Shown one piece after another: positions 7,419-16,390 of a stretch of 64,000 nucleotides of DNA; position 1 is the first letter of the stretch; every line of letters starts with the position of its first letter. The position numbers were made by a program, and so were the translations under genes. The notes under the pieces are model-generated. The model made no database searches. It had not been told where the DNA came from and saw only the letters and a list, made by a program, of their open reading frames with translations. Origin of the DNA: Saprospiraceae bacterium (GTDB taxonomy: Bacteria; Bacteroidota; Bacteroidia; Chitinophagales; Saprospiraceae). Location: the NCBI GenBank assembly GCA_016787575.1, contig JAEUUO010000028.1, positions 1-64,000 on the forward strand, written 5' to 3'.

Positions 7419-7833
7419 TCAGATATTTATGGAATTAAGCGACAACAAACAACGCATTTCATTAACAAGTGGTTTGTGATAGCATAGGTTCCTTGCTCCG
7501 CAGACTCATTATTGCATAGTGGAAATTCAGTTCACCAAATGAAGTATAATGCTTAAAAACTAAACAATCGCTAATCCCTCCAAGCCTTAGTCAGAATAAT
7601 ATTTCAACACTCAACAAAATAAGAATCGCTTTATCTGCTCTAATAATTATTGCGCTCATGAATTATAATTATATTTCTCGATTATGGTTTTTAGTTATAA
7701 AGTATGAATACATGTTAAAAATGAGGGTGGGCAGAGTTTCGAATAAGGAATCCTTTTTACATCAAGGATCCATACTCTGAAATTTTCTAATATTTATTAT
7801 CATTGAGCAAGGTGATTAAAATATTATGGCTAG
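7419..7833. other. AT-rich spacer without a recognisable gene
   Basis: Stops interrupt all frames. I see no palindrome with a CGTT core, no tRNA and no clear promoter. The region probably marks decayed accessory DNA at the end of the cassette-like series. Confidence 0.4.
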
Positions 7834-8055
7834 GGGGAAAATGCATTTACTGTTATTTTATACTTATCAGATGGCAAAACCTTAAAATATGGTCCTGAAT
7901 TTTCAGAAGATGGTTATGGCTTTGATTTTTCGTCTTATCATCTAAAATATATAGTTTGTGATGATTTTTCTATTAAAATTTCCCCCCAATACATAGAATG
8001 CGTCATATCGCCTTCGTTTCAATTTTATATCTTTGGAGGCTATGCGGCCTATTAA
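7834..8055 (+). pseudogene. Gene remnant (about 73 codons, no start codon)
   Basis: From just after a TAG at 7831 an open frame runs to TAA at 8053 without a usable ATG. It encodes protein-like sequence (LSDGKTLKYGPEFSEDGYG, later SPSFQFYIFGGYAAY), which suggests the C-terminal end of a decayed gene. I do not recognise the family. Its 3' end overlaps the candidate promoter of the next gene. Confidence 0.35.
8028..8035 (+). promoter_or_regulatory. Candidate Bacteroidota -7 box (TATCTTTG)
   Basis: TATCTTTG fits the TAnnTTTG consensus of the Bacteroidota primary sigma factor and lies 54 bp before the ATG at 8090. No good TTTG -33 box is seen at the expected distance. Confidence 0.4.
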
Positions 8056-8089
8056 CACGAACCCTAATGACTCAATTTGAAAACCACCA

Positions 8090-9274
8090 TTGATGAAAAT
8101 ATATATATTTATTCTATTAATCTTTGTTGGATTTACAAATTGTCAAATTCAAACTCAAACCGAAACTAAAATTCAATCAGGAGAACAAGCAGCTGTGGTG
8201 ATTGAAAATCCAAAAATAGAAGTGGAAATCCATGGTCGGGTTGATACACTAAAGAATGAAATAAGAGAAATTGCAAGGCTTTGGACAAATTATTTAAATT
8301 CAAATCCGGATAAGATTTCCGACAACCCATATTGGAATGAAGAAGAAAAGGCAAAGTATAAGGATTTTGATTTTTCACGTAGTTTGCTTTACCAATTTCC
8401 AGCCCATCAATTGTTGAGTGAATTTAAACCTAAAATTCTTTCAATTGAAAAAGAGGGTGAACACTATGGAATAAGAACAATCTATTTGGCCGATGGCCTT
8501 GAAGGTGAATATCGTAAATCGAACCCTTGGGCAATTCAAAAAATTTATGCCGTTAGAGAAAATAATCAATGGCGATTGAGAAATGCATTGCCTATAATTA
8601 CCGAAAATTGGAATAGAAAGACCATAGATAAAATCACATTTATACATTCTCCATATTATAAGTTCAATGAAGAATTAGCGCTTAAGGCTGTTAAATTTTG
8701 CAACCAACTTAGAGATGAATTTATGTTTCCTGATTGGAAACCATTTAACTTTTATATTACCAGGAGTGGCGATGAAATGGGTGGATTGTTAAATTTTGAA
8801 TTCTTTTCTGCAGGGTATACTACAGGAATTGGATTTCATGAAGCACGTATTCTTTTGAGCGGAATTAACTCGGAATATTATCCGCACGAATTCATTCATT
8901 TGATTCTCCCAAAAATTGACCGACATGGATTGATTGAGGAAGGATTTGCAACCTGGAAAGGTGGACAAAACGGAAAAACCTTTGAAGAAAGTGCAAAGCT
9001 GTTTGCAATTGAACTCTCAAAAAATGAAACAGTGACTTTTTTAGATGTCGTAAATAAAAAGTGGGGTTGGCAATATGCAGCATATTACACAACAGGCGCA
9101 ATTATCTGCAATTCAGCCTATAAACAAGGAGGTGTCAGGTTGGTGAATGAACTATTAAAAATACCAAATAACAGTGAAAATTTAATAAAAAATTTATGTT
9201 TACAATTTAATCTTGAGGTAAAAGATTTTGATCATTTTTGGAGGAATGAAACATTGAAATTTATTGGCAATTGA
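8090..9274 (+). CDS. Lipoprotein with gluzincin-type metallopeptidase motif
   Basis: 394 residues. A lipoprotein signal peptide (FTNC, mature Cys at 18) is followed by an N-terminal domain of about 160 residues (KYKDFDFSRSLLYQF..., SIEKEGEHYGIRTIY), reminiscent of NTF2-like folds that measure expression or stress load; that comparison is weak. The C-terminal half has HEFIH at 266-270 and EEGFATW at 283-289, spaced like the HExxH...E zinc site of M1/M61-like peptidases (peptidase MA-like). The second Glu of EEGF would be the third ligand. The substrate is unknown. Monocistronic, with a candidate promoter 54 bp upstream. I am sure of the motif, less sure that it is active. Confidence 0.65.
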   Translation: MMKIYIFILLIFVGFTNCQIQTQTETKIQSGEQAAVVIENPKIEVEIHGRVDTLKNEIREIARLWTNYLNSNPDKISDNPYWNEEEKAKYKDFDFSRSLLYQFPAHQLLSEFKPKILSIEKEGEHYGIRTIYLADGLEGEYRKSNPWAIQKIYAVRENNQWRLRNALPIITENWNRKTIDKITFIHSPYYKFNEELALKAVKFCNQLRDEFMFPDWKPFNFYITRSGDEMGGLLNFEFFSAGYTTGIGFHEARILLSGINSEYYPHEFIHLILPKIDRHGLIEEGFATWKGGQNGKTFEESAKLFAIELSKNETVTFLDVVNKKWGWQYAAYYTTGAIICNSAYKQGGVRLVNELLKIPNNSENLIKNLCLQFNLEVKDFDHFWRNETLKFIGN

Positions 9275-9426
9275 ATGAAGTACTTGATTAAACATTCTGC
9301 TTCGAAGCCAAATCAAGATTTTTTGTCAGTATTGTGCTTTGATATCCTTCATTGTGGCGCGCAATAAAAGCTGTGTTTTGTAGTTTAAAAAGGAGCCAAA
9401 AATTAGTTGCAAACCTTGCTATCTTG

Positions 9427-9434
9427 TATATTTG
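9427..9434 (+). promoter_or_regulatory. Candidate promoter -7 box (TATATTTG) in a 315-bp spacer
   Basis: TATATTTG fits TAnnTTTG, and a TTG lies about 20 bp upstream (TTGCAAACC). The spacer 9275-9589 otherwise holds nothing I recognise. The box is about 155 bp before the MBL-fold gene, so a long leader would be implied. Confidence 0.35.
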
Positions 9435-9589
9435 TTCGGTAAGTACGCCGCAGAAAATATTTAGAATGCGAATTAAACAGTCCAGGAACAATTTATACCC
9501 TGAATTGACTTGGGTTACTTAAATTGAGTTTTTAAAAAAAATCAAAGGATAATCCTAGGCAAATTGACCCAGGAATCCAGATCAAACTG

Positions 9590-10429
9590 ATGCCAATGAA
9601 TTTCAAACTTTCAATCTTTGCCATAATTCTATCTCTAAATGCCTTCTGTCAGTCAAATCCTAGTTATGAAATTTATGCACTGAAATTTGGTGAGCGAACG
9701 AATAAAATACCTGTTTCAGATGCAGCGGTAGGAGCAACTGGTAGCGATAGTTTAAATGTTTGCTTTATGTATTGGTTGCTGAAAGGAAGCAATGGAAAAA
9801 TCATTTTAGTTGATGCGGGTTTTACAGACGACATGAAAATAAACCCAAAATTTATCGCCTGGTCACCCCCTGAACAAATGCTTTCTAAACTCAACATCAA
9901 GCCGGAAGCAGTAACCGACATTATCCTTACACATCCGCACTGGGACCACATTGGTGGAATTGACCTATATCCCAACGCACAGGTCTGGATGCAAAAGGAG
10001 GATTACAATTATTTTGTTGGCGAGGCATGGCAGAAAGGCGGAAATAAAAATGGATTTAATGAATTGGATGTTTTGAAGATTGTTAATCGCAACCTGAATC
10101 AGAAACTTAAACTAGTACAGGGTGATGATATAGAAATTCTACCTGGTATAAAAGTATTTACAGGTTCTAAACATACCTATGAATCACAATTTGTTTTGGT
10201 TGATTCAGCTTCTGATAAAGTAATTATTGCTTCTGACAATGCATGGTTTTATTATAACATCAATAGCTTGTTGCCTATTCCTGTAACCCATGATGTAAAA
10301 GCTTATTCTAAAAATCTAAAAAGAATGAAAAAAATGGTAACAAATATGGACTTAATAATTCCTGGGCATGATCCATTGGTTTTTTCCAAATTTCCACGTG
10401 TTGCAGTTGATGTTGTTAAAATCAAATAG
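9590..10429 (+). CDS. Secreted MBL-fold metallo-hydrolase (lactonase-like)
   Basis: 279 residues with a signal peptide ending near LNAFCQ. The metallo-beta-lactamase core is complete by eye: 'GKIILVDAGF' (residues ~69-78), the HxHxDH zinc motif HPHWDH at 115-120 followed by IGG, a later His in 'FTGSKHTYESQF', an Asp in 'VIIASDNAWFYYN', and a final His in 'LIIPGHDPLVF'. The layout is close to N-acyl-homoserine-lactone lactonases (AttM/AiiA branch) and related hydrolases. Quorum-quenching is possible but unproven, and export to the periplasm is unlike AiiA. ATG 9590 or 9596 could be the start. Monocistronic. Confidence 0.8.
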   Translation: MPMNFKLSIFAIILSLNAFCQSNPSYEIYALKFGERTNKIPVSDAAVGATGSDSLNVCFMYWLLKGSNGKIILVDAGFTDDMKINPKFIAWSPPEQMLSKLNIKPEAVTDIILTHPHWDHIGGIDLYPNAQVWMQKEDYNYFVGEAWQKGGNKNGFNELDVLKIVNRNLNQKLKLVQGDDIEILPGIKVFTGSKHTYESQFVLVDSASDKVIIASDNAWFYYNINSLLPIPVTHDVKAYSKNLKRMKKMVTNMDLIIPGHDPLVFSKFPRVAVDVVKIK

Positions 10430-10685
10430 TAATTTGAACAGAGCAATTAAATACCTACTTGCTAATCCCTAAAGTCATAGCTTTCTAGCCTCAGTAGTAA
10501 GAATACATAAAATTGGATTAAATGAATTAAAAAATAGAAGGTCTTGTAGAGATGAAGAAAGTTTTATTACTAAGAAACAGAGTAGCTAAATAATCATTCG
10601 TGGTTTTATGCCCTTTTTTACTTCTTAAATCCCATCTTCGTTTTTAGACATTTTAACAGGACAAACCAAAATGAAAAATTAAAAT

Positions 10686-11243
10686 ATGAAATTAAAATTC
10701 TGCATTTTGACTACGATTCTCCTTATAGCAAGGGGGTGTGACTTTTATTCAACAAGCCTGTGGTTTTTTAACAATCCAATAGGTGAAACTAATCCGCTAT
10801 ATAACTTTTTTGGTGTAGGATGGGAGGGTTTAATAATTGCTAATATAGTTATTGTTGGACTAATTATTTATGCCTTCTACTTTTACACATTTAAATATAA
10901 AACAACACGACAAACATCATCGAACGAACTTGCAGACTTTGTTTCAGAATTATACTTTAATGAGAAGGGAAGGTTTTTTCAAATTTTCTATAAAACTCCT
11001 AAGAATAAGTCGACTTTTTTAGCGCACACAGGTTACGTTTTAGTGAGAGTAGTTATTGTCGGGAGCTTTTTAGCGACATTTCATAATTTTTGTCAATACT
11101 ATAATGTGTCTTTTTACAACACGTTCAGAGTAATAGTTGGCAGACCACTTTATGTAATTTACGGCCTGATACTATTTGCATTTATATATTTTTTATATCG
11201 ACTTTGGAGTCAAGAATATAAACTGGCAATTAAAGAACGATAG
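10686..11243 (+). CDS. Small multi-spanning membrane protein, function unknown
   Basis: 185 residues with about four hydrophobic segments: ~1-15, ~44-69, ~112-130 and ~150-172. The first loop has D..ST..WF..NPIGETNPLY, which recalls the 'D..sT......E.NPl' pattern of small DUF5658-like membrane proteins; this is a pattern comparison only. Between the second and third helices is a hydrophilic cytoplasmic or periplasmic loop with many Lys and Phe residues. No neighbours suggest a pathway. Hypothetical. Confidence 0.55.
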   Translation: MKLKFCILTTILLIARGCDFYSTSLWFFNNPIGETNPLYNFFGVGWEGLIIANIVIVGLIIYAFYFYTFKYKTTRQTSSNELADFVSELYFNEKGRFFQIFYKTPKNKSTFLAHTGYVLVRVVIVGSFLATFHNFCQYYNVSFYNTFRVIVGRPLYVIYGLILFAFIYFLYRLWSQEYKLAIKER

Positions 11244-11733
11244 CATTGAGATGTTAAAGTTATAAGCTTTTAACATCGATTTTTTATCTGGCTACTGAGA
11301 AGTTTCTGGTAAACATTTATTTAAGGTAAAAGGACAATAATTCTATTGAACTAAAGTCAGTATTATTCAATTGGCTTTTTAAATTTATTTCGTTTGAACT
11401 TGTGCTTTTATTGATTCATGGTTTTCTAAATTAATATTATTAAATAAAATTATTGATTCCAAACTCCGATTTATTAAAATTAAAAATGAATATCTTTATA
11501 TTAAGCAATAGGCATTAATTTTGTTTTGTTAATTTCTTATTTAAATCTTGGGGATCTTTTAAAGCTCCTATTATGTTGCTTTTAATTTGTAATCAATGGG
11601 TTGACGCATGCATATGGAAAGATTAAAAAATGCAATACAATGTATATTTTGTTTTAATGATTTTCTATTCAATATTATATATGACATCACTATTATTTAT
11701 GTTCCTTAATTCACTGCAAGTATTATTTTGGAA
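11244..11733. other. AT-rich spacer of about 490 bp
   Basis: Strongly AT-rich, with stops in all frames and no tRNA, hairpin with T-tract or convincing promoter box. TATATTTTG near 11642 misses the -7 consensus by one base in spacing. Confidence 0.4.
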
Positions 11734-12393
11734 ATGAAAGTTGTTATCGCTGGAAGCTCGGGAATGATTGGCAGTTTAATTTTGACACATTGCCTGGATT
11801 CAGATAAAATATCTGAAGTACGAATATTGGTGCGCAAGCCAACCGGACAAAAACACTCAAAACTGAAAGAATTTGTCATTGCAGATTTTAATGATTATTC
11901 TCAACACCCTTCTTTGTTCAAAGACGTCCATTGCGGTTTTTTCTGCGTAGGTGTTTATACCGGACAAGTGGATGATGCACTATTTAAAATCATTACAGTG
12001 GATTATGCAGTCCAATTTGCAAAGGCTTTAGCAACTCAAAGTCCTCAAGCAACATGCTGTTTGCTAAGTGGTGGAGGTGCTGATAGAAGTGAAAAAAGTA
12101 AAACAGCTTTTGCTCGTTACAAAGGAATGGCCGAAAATCAGATTTCAAAACTCAATCTGAAGTTTTATAGTTTCAGACCGGGTTACATTTATCCGGTTGA
12201 ACCACGAAATGAACCTAACCTGGCATACAAAATCATGAGATCTTTTTATCCTTTAATAAAGATATTTGGGAAAAAGTACAGCATCAAATCAACTGAATTG
12301 GCTTACGCGATGTTCAAGGTTGGAATTTATGGGGCTGAAAAACAATTTCTGGAAAACCGGGACATTTTAAATTTAGCTGACGGTAAAATTTAA
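11734..12393 (+). CDS. NAD(P)-binding Rossmann-fold protein (TIP30/NmrA-like short SDR)
   Basis: About 219 residues. The frame opens at TTG 11728, but ATG 11734 gives the usual beginning 'MKVVIAGSSGMIG', the GxxGxxG dinucleotide-binding loop at the N-terminus. Further marks of the atypical short-chain dehydrogenase group are 'VRILVRKPTG' (strand 2 with Arg, NADP preference), 'VIADFNDY', 'GFFCVGVYTG', 'CLLSGGGADRSEKSKTAFARYKGMAENQI' (the region with the active-site YxxxK analogue; here RYKGMAE keeps Tyr-Lys adjacent) and 'FYSFRPGYIYPV'. Related proteins are HTATIP2/TIP30-like oxidoreductases of unknown substrate. Monocistronic. Confidence 0.75.
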   Translation: MKVVIAGSSGMIGSLILTHCLDSDKISEVRILVRKPTGQKHSKLKEFVIADFNDYSQHPSLFKDVHCGFFCVGVYTGQVDDALFKIITVDYAVQFAKALATQSPQATCCLLSGGGADRSEKSKTAFARYKGMAENQISKLNLKFYSFRPGYIYPVEPRNEPNLAYKIMRSFYPLIKIFGKKYSIKSTELAYAMFKVGIYGAEKQFLENRDILNLADGKI

Positions 12394-12464
12394 ATAAAAC
12401 CTTAGCGACTTGAATCATTTTAATTGGAAAGATAATTTCCAAAATATAAATTTAATTGAATGTA

Positions 12465-13133
12465 CTAAATTTTACTGGTGTTCTTTTCGACAAGCAGACT
12501 GATTTTATTTCTTCCCAAAGAAACCAAACCTTCTGACTCCATTTGTTTTAATAAACGGGAAATAACAACCCTAGCTGTGCCTAATTCATTTGCCAGTTGC
12601 TCATGCGTGACATAGAGTGTGCTGCTTTTAGTCAATTCACACTTTTTGCGGATAAAAGATAACAAGCGTTCATCCATTTTTTTAAAGGCAATTTCATTGA
12701 TAACATCCAATAATTCTTCAAAACGCTTATGATACAACCTGAAAATGTAATCAAGCCAGACTGGATATTCTTTTATAAGTGCTGAGACTTTTTCAATTGG
12801 AATAAATAAAATATCGGTGTCTTCCTCAGCTATGGCTTTTACTTTGCTCGTATCGTGATGCAATCCTCCTAAAAAGGACATGATGCAACTTTCACCGGCG
12901 GTAATGTAATACAAAAACAATTCCCTGTCTTCTTCATCTGTGCGTATGACGCGAATGCTGCCTTGTGTTACAATCGGAATTGAACGAATATGAGCTTGCT
13001 CATCCAAAATAATGGAACCTTCTGTAAAATGCTTGGCGATACCATACGCTGCAAGCTTTTCTTGCAATTCTTTAGACGATCTAAATTCACTGATATTATT
13101 TAAATCCACGGTGGTATCAATTTTTACATACAA
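12465..13133 (-). CDS. Crp/Fnr-family transcriptional regulator
   Basis: 222 residues, typical family length. Residues ~25-120 form the cyclic-nucleotide-binding-like beta-roll ('FTEGSIILDEQAHIRSIPIVTQGSIRVIRTDEEDRELFLYYITAGE'). A long dimer helix follows (~125-150), then the HTH_Crp domain at ~155-215, with recognition helix around 'THEQLANELGTARVVISRLLKQMESEGLV'. The Fnr iron-sulfur cysteines are absent, and the Arg/Ser pocket for cAMP is not evident, so the effector is unknown. It is convergent with the upstream + strand gene and on the same strand as psd, 40 bp away, but may be separately transcribed. Confidence 0.88.
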   Translation of the reverse strand: MYVKIDTTVDLNNISEFRSSKELQEKLAAYGIAKHFTEGSIILDEQAHIRSIPIVTQGSIRVIRTDEEDRELFLYYITAGESCIMSFLGGLHHDTSKVKAIAEEDTDILFIPIEKVSALIKEYPVWLDYIFRLYHKRFEELLDVINEIAFKKMDERLLSFIRKKCELTKSSTLYVTHEQLANELGTARVVISRLLKQMESEGLVSLGRNKISLLVEKNTSKI

Positions 13134-13173
13134 TAATTAAATCAGGATTAAGTTGTTGCTGAAAAGCTTTTTA

Positions 13174-13824
13174 TTATATTTCTGCAATCACATCCAGATT
13201 TCCTTTTACCACTTGCTCAAGTTGTACTTTAATGTCGGCAGTTAAGGGTAAATACAAATCAACCCGTGATCCAAACTTTATAAATCCAAAATCCTCGCCC
13301 TGTTGAGCAGCTTCGTTTGTTTTAGCATAGGATACAATTCTTCGAGCCAGAGCACCTGCAATTTGTCGCATTAGAATTTGGCTGCCAAAAGGAGTCTCAA
13401 TTACCACGGTATTGCGTTCGTTTTCTGTAGAGGATTTGGGATGCCAGGCTACCAGGTATTTTCCGGGATGGTATTTGGTATAAACCACCTTGCCGCTTAC
13501 CGGGTAGCGGTTGCAGTGCACATTTAAGGGATTCATAAATATACTCACCATTTTACGAGTATCATTAAAATATTCGGACTCAAATACTTCTTCAATAACT
13601 ACAATTTTCCCGTCAGCTGCTGCATAAACTGTGTGATCATCCAATTTAGAAATAGGCCGTGCCGGATTTCGAAAAAAGTTAACAATCAATAAAAATGGAA
13701 TGCCCAATAAAATGACCAAAATCCAATTGTAGTCTGGAATTAAATTTTGAAACAACATGACAAGCAGGATATAAACCAACAAGGTTCCAATAACCCACAT
13801 TCTTCCTTCTTTATGTATGTACAT
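13174..13824 (-). CDS. psd: Phosphatidylserine decarboxylase family protein
   Basis: 216 residues, the short Bacteroidota/archaeal-type form. It converts phosphatidylserine to phosphatidylethanolamine using a pyruvoyl group made by self-cleavage. Two N-terminal hydrophobic segments (~8-50) anchor it. The catalytic body shows 'YAAADGKIVVIEE', 'VSIFMNPLNVHCNRYPVSGKVVY', 'GKYLVAWHPKSSTENER' and the cleavage motif FGSRVD (residues ~184-189), with the Gly-Ser bond as processing site. It lies 9 bp downstream of cdsA on the same strand, so the CDP-diacylglycerol step and the decarboxylation step are co-expressed. Confidence 0.92.
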   Translation of the reverse strand: MYIHKEGRMWVIGTLLVYILLVMLFQNLIPDYNWILVILLGIPFLLIVNFFRNPARPISKLDDHTVYAAADGKIVVIEEVFESEYFNDTRKMVSIFMNPLNVHCNRYPVSGKVVYTKYHPGKYLVAWHPKSSTENERNTVVIETPFGSQILMRQIAGALARRIVSYAKTNEAAQQGEDFGFIKFGSRVDLYLPLTADIKVQLEQVVKGNLDVIAEI

Positions 13825-13833
13825 GATTTACTT

Positions 13834-14646
13834 TTAGATTGAAATGACAAAAATACCTATTGGAATGATATAGAAAAAACTATCAAAACGATCGAGGAAG
13901 CCCCCATGCCCCGGTAATAAAGTGCCGCTGTCTTTAATGCCAGCCAAGCGTTTCATTTTGGATTCGTACAAATCTCCGCTGATGCCTGCAATACAAACTG
14001 TAAACCCCAAAACAATTATTTTTTCGATTGGGTAAGACACTTCAAATAAATAAAGATTCAACAGATAAGCTGCTAAAATTCCGAAAGCAATTCCTCCCAA
14101 TGCACCTTCAATTGTTTTTTTTGGTGAGATGCTTGAAGCCAATGGAGTGCGTCCAAAAATGCGTCCTGTGAAATATGCAAAACTATCGTTGCACCAATTA
14201 ATGATTACAAGTCCCAATGCGATCCAGCGATTGACTTCAAAGTTTTCTTGTAAAAAGTAGATTCCGACTATCAATGGAAAATATATATAAACAATGCCGC
14301 AATACCATGATTGCGTGAAACTCCAGTCTTTTTTAATGTAAAGCGGAATCGCAAATAAAAGTAAAAGCAAGATGACAGCAAGATTAAAATAGGGTAGTAA
14401 TACTGCTATGTTGTTGTTAGCAGATAAATTTTCAACAAAGACAAGTATGCACAAACAAATTAGAAAAAAAGTCATGTAAATCGATTTGTTTAATGCCGAT
14501 TCTTTGTTAAGAAAATTTGTTTGCCACTCATGGTGTGAAAATGCACAGATAATTACAAACAACATTAAACAAGTAAAAAAACTGTACAAAATAGCCGAAA
14601 TCATAACCAGGCCTAAAACCAATCCGGTAATAATTCTGGTTTTCAT
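13834..14646 (-). CDS. cdsA: Phosphatidate cytidylyltransferase
   Basis: 270 residues with about eight predicted membrane spans. It makes CDP-diacylglycerol from phosphatidate and CTP, the branch point for all phospholipids. The family signature is at the C-terminus: 'ESKMKRLAGIKDSGTLLPGHGGFLDRFDS' (residues ~227-255), with the KD, PGHGG and DR.DS motifs. Upstream, 'NWCNDSFAYFTGRIFGRTPLASSISPKKTIEGALGG' is the second conserved block. Its ATG overlaps the CPBP protease stop by 4 bp and psd follows after 9 bp, making a three-gene membrane operon. Confidence 0.95.
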   Translation of the reverse strand: MKTRIITGLVLGLVMISAILYSFFTCLMLFVIICAFSHHEWQTNFLNKESALNKSIYMTFFLICLCILVFVENLSANNNIAVLLPYFNLAVILLLLLFAIPLYIKKDWSFTQSWYCGIVYIYFPLIVGIYFLQENFEVNRWIALGLVIINWCNDSFAYFTGRIFGRTPLASSISPKKTIEGALGGIAFGILAAYLLNLYLFEVSYPIEKIIVLGFTVCIAGISGDLYESKMKRLAGIKDSGTLLPGHGGFLDRFDSFFYIIPIGIFVISI

Positions 14647-15509
14647 AAAGTGGTATTTGATTTTCTAAATAAAAACCAGCCATTCAATACACACAAAAGT
14701 GTACTTATCAATATCAAACTTGTTTCGGGTTTATTCATTTCACCAGATAACTGTTTTTGCAATTCATCCTGATTAAAATAAGCGACCAGTATCTGGCTTC
14801 CATTGTTAAATAGGTGCAATAAAATGGGATACCAAAGATTTTTTCCTGTCAGGTATACAAAACCCAAACTGAATCCTAAGAGAAACCTGGGTAAGAATCC
14901 TTCAAATTGCATGTGAATTCCAGAAAAAATAATCGAACTAAGAATCACAGCAATCCAGGGATTGCGCAGCCATCGAATCAAATAATTTTGAATAATACCT
15001 CTGAATACCCATTCTTCAGCAATTGCTGGAATGACTGCAATCACAATAAAAGAAAGGATCAAATCGGAAAATGATTTGAACACCAATAATTTTTCAATAA
15101 ATTGTTTAACGCGGTCTTCACTTTGTACCATCCATTCCGGCAAAGGGATCAGTTGATTGCAATAAGCTGCAAACCCAACCAGGGGAATGCTCAGTAAAAA
15201 GAAAGCCAAAGACAATAAAAAAAGATCCAGCTTGAATGCTTCCACCTTTAATCGTGAGGCTAGTTCCTGATCAATTTTCAAATAAATCCAGGCAGGCAGG
15301 ATCATTGAAAAAACCTGACTGCATAATTGCATAATCAACAATTCTTTAGCACTCAATAAATCCAGAGCCTCGACGCCATCCTGAAATAAACTATTAAGGC
15401 CAATTCCTTTTAACCAAAACATGAGAAGCATCAAGGCATTGCTAAACAAGAGTCCACAGAGAACCAGCAGGACAAAATAAAATAAAAAGATCAGCTTACT
15501 TTTGGACAT
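14643..15509 (-). CDS. CPBP-family intramembrane metalloprotease
   Basis: 288 residues, about eight hydrophobic segments. It has the three motifs of the Abi/CAAX-protease-like CPBP family: EEWVFR (EExxxR, residues 165-170), FSGIH (FxxxH, about 25 residues later) and HLFNN (HxxxN). These form a metal-binding site in the membrane. Bacterial members have been linked to peptide processing or self-immunity, but the role here is unknown. First gene of the CPBP-cdsA-psd operon. Its start codon is only 11 bp from that of the divergent pdxJ, so the promoters must overlap coding sequence. Confidence 0.85.
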   Translation of the reverse strand: MSKSKLIFLFYFVLLVLCGLLFSNALMLLMFWLKGIGLNSLFQDGVEALDLLSAKELLIMQLCSQVFSMILPAWIYLKIDQELASRLKVEAFKLDLFLLSLAFFLLSIPLVGFAAYCNQLIPLPEWMVQSEDRVKQFIEKLLVFKSFSDLILSFIVIAVIPAIAEEWVFRGIIQNYLIRWLRNPWIAVILSSIIFSGIHMQFEGFLPRFLLGFSLGFVYLTGKNLWYPILLHLFNNGSQILVAYFNQDELQKQLSGEMNKPETSLILISTLLCVLNGWFLFRKSNTTL

Positions 15510-15520
15510 TTATCAACATC

Positions 15521-16237
15521 ATGGTGACCAGATTAAGTGTAAATATCAATAAAATTGCTTTAATCCGTAATTCCCGAAAAGGCAATTATCCGGATTTGAT
15601 AAAACTGGCTCAAGATTGCGAGCGTTTTGGGGCTGATGGAATTACGGTACATCCCAGACCAGATCAACGTCACATCCGCTTTTCAGACATTCCGGCTTTG
15701 AAGCAGGTGATAAAAACAGAATTTAACATCGAAGGCTATCCTTCAAAGCATTTTATTGACTTGGTATGCACAAATAAACCGGATCAAGTAACCCTGGTGC
15801 CCGACGCGCCCAATGTTTTGACTTCCGACCAGGGTTGGGATGTGAAGAACAACAAAAGCTTACTGGAAGAAAGTATAGCGGAATTTAAAAAGCGGGGCAT
15901 TCGGGTATCCTTGTTTTTAGATCCGGATACAGAAATGGTAGAACTAACTCGGGATGTGGGCGCTGACCGCATTGAATTGTACACCGGACCCTATTCCTGG
16001 AATTATGCAGCGGATCGGAATTCACAAATCAAATTGCATATTGATGCTGCAACGAAATGCATCGAATTAGGCTTGGGAATCAATGCGGGTCACGACCTCA
16101 ATTTGCAGAATTTGGGATTCTACAAAGTGCAATTACCCCGTCTGGATGAGGTTTCCATAGGCCATGCGCTCATTACAGATGCAATTTATTTTGGCTTGGA
16201 AAATGCCATCCTAATGTACAAAAAATGTCTTAAATAA
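15521..16237 (+). CDS. pdxJ: Pyridoxine 5'-phosphate synthase
   Basis: 238 residues, family length. It condenses 3-amino-2-oxopropyl phosphate with 1-deoxyxylulose 5-phosphate to make pyridoxine 5'-phosphate in the DXP-dependent vitamin B6 route. It begins 'RLSVNINKIALIRNSR' with the substrate-binding Asn-x-Asn, then 'ADGITVHPRPDQRHI' (His and Arg ligands), 'TLVPDAPNVLTSDQGWD' (which replaces the more usual VPE.R.E.TTEGG) and 'GHDLNLQNL' (GH[DN]LN motif) plus 'EVSIGHALI'. Cytoplasmic TIM barrel. Divergent from the CPBP operon. Confidence 0.95.
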   Translation: MVTRLSVNINKIALIRNSRKGNYPDLIKLAQDCERFGADGITVHPRPDQRHIRFSDIPALKQVIKTEFNIEGYPSKHFIDLVCTNKPDQVTLVPDAPNVLTSDQGWDVKNNKSLLEESIAEFKKRGIRVSLFLDPDTEMVELTRDVGADRIELYTGPYSWNYAADRNSQIKLHIDAATKCIELGLGINAGHDLNLQNLGFYKVQLPRLDEVSIGHALITDAIYFGLENAILMYKKCLK

Positions 16238-16319
16238 TTAATATTCAATATTGTATAAATATATTTCATTATTATATATAAAATTCTGAGAAATCCCTTA
16301 AGAAATTAATTGTTAAAAT

Positions 16320-16349
16320 TTTTAGAATTTAGAAACAACACTATCTTTG
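16320..16349 (+). promoter_or_regulatory. Promoter of the SusC/SusD operon
   Basis: TATCTTTG at 16342-16349 is a consensus -7 box; TTTA at 16320-16323 lies about 18 bp upstream as a near-consensus -33 element. The ATG follows after 41 bp. Confidence 0.6.
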
Positions 16350-16390
16350 GGGGTTAACAAAATATTAAGCAAACTAAATCTAACCAGATT

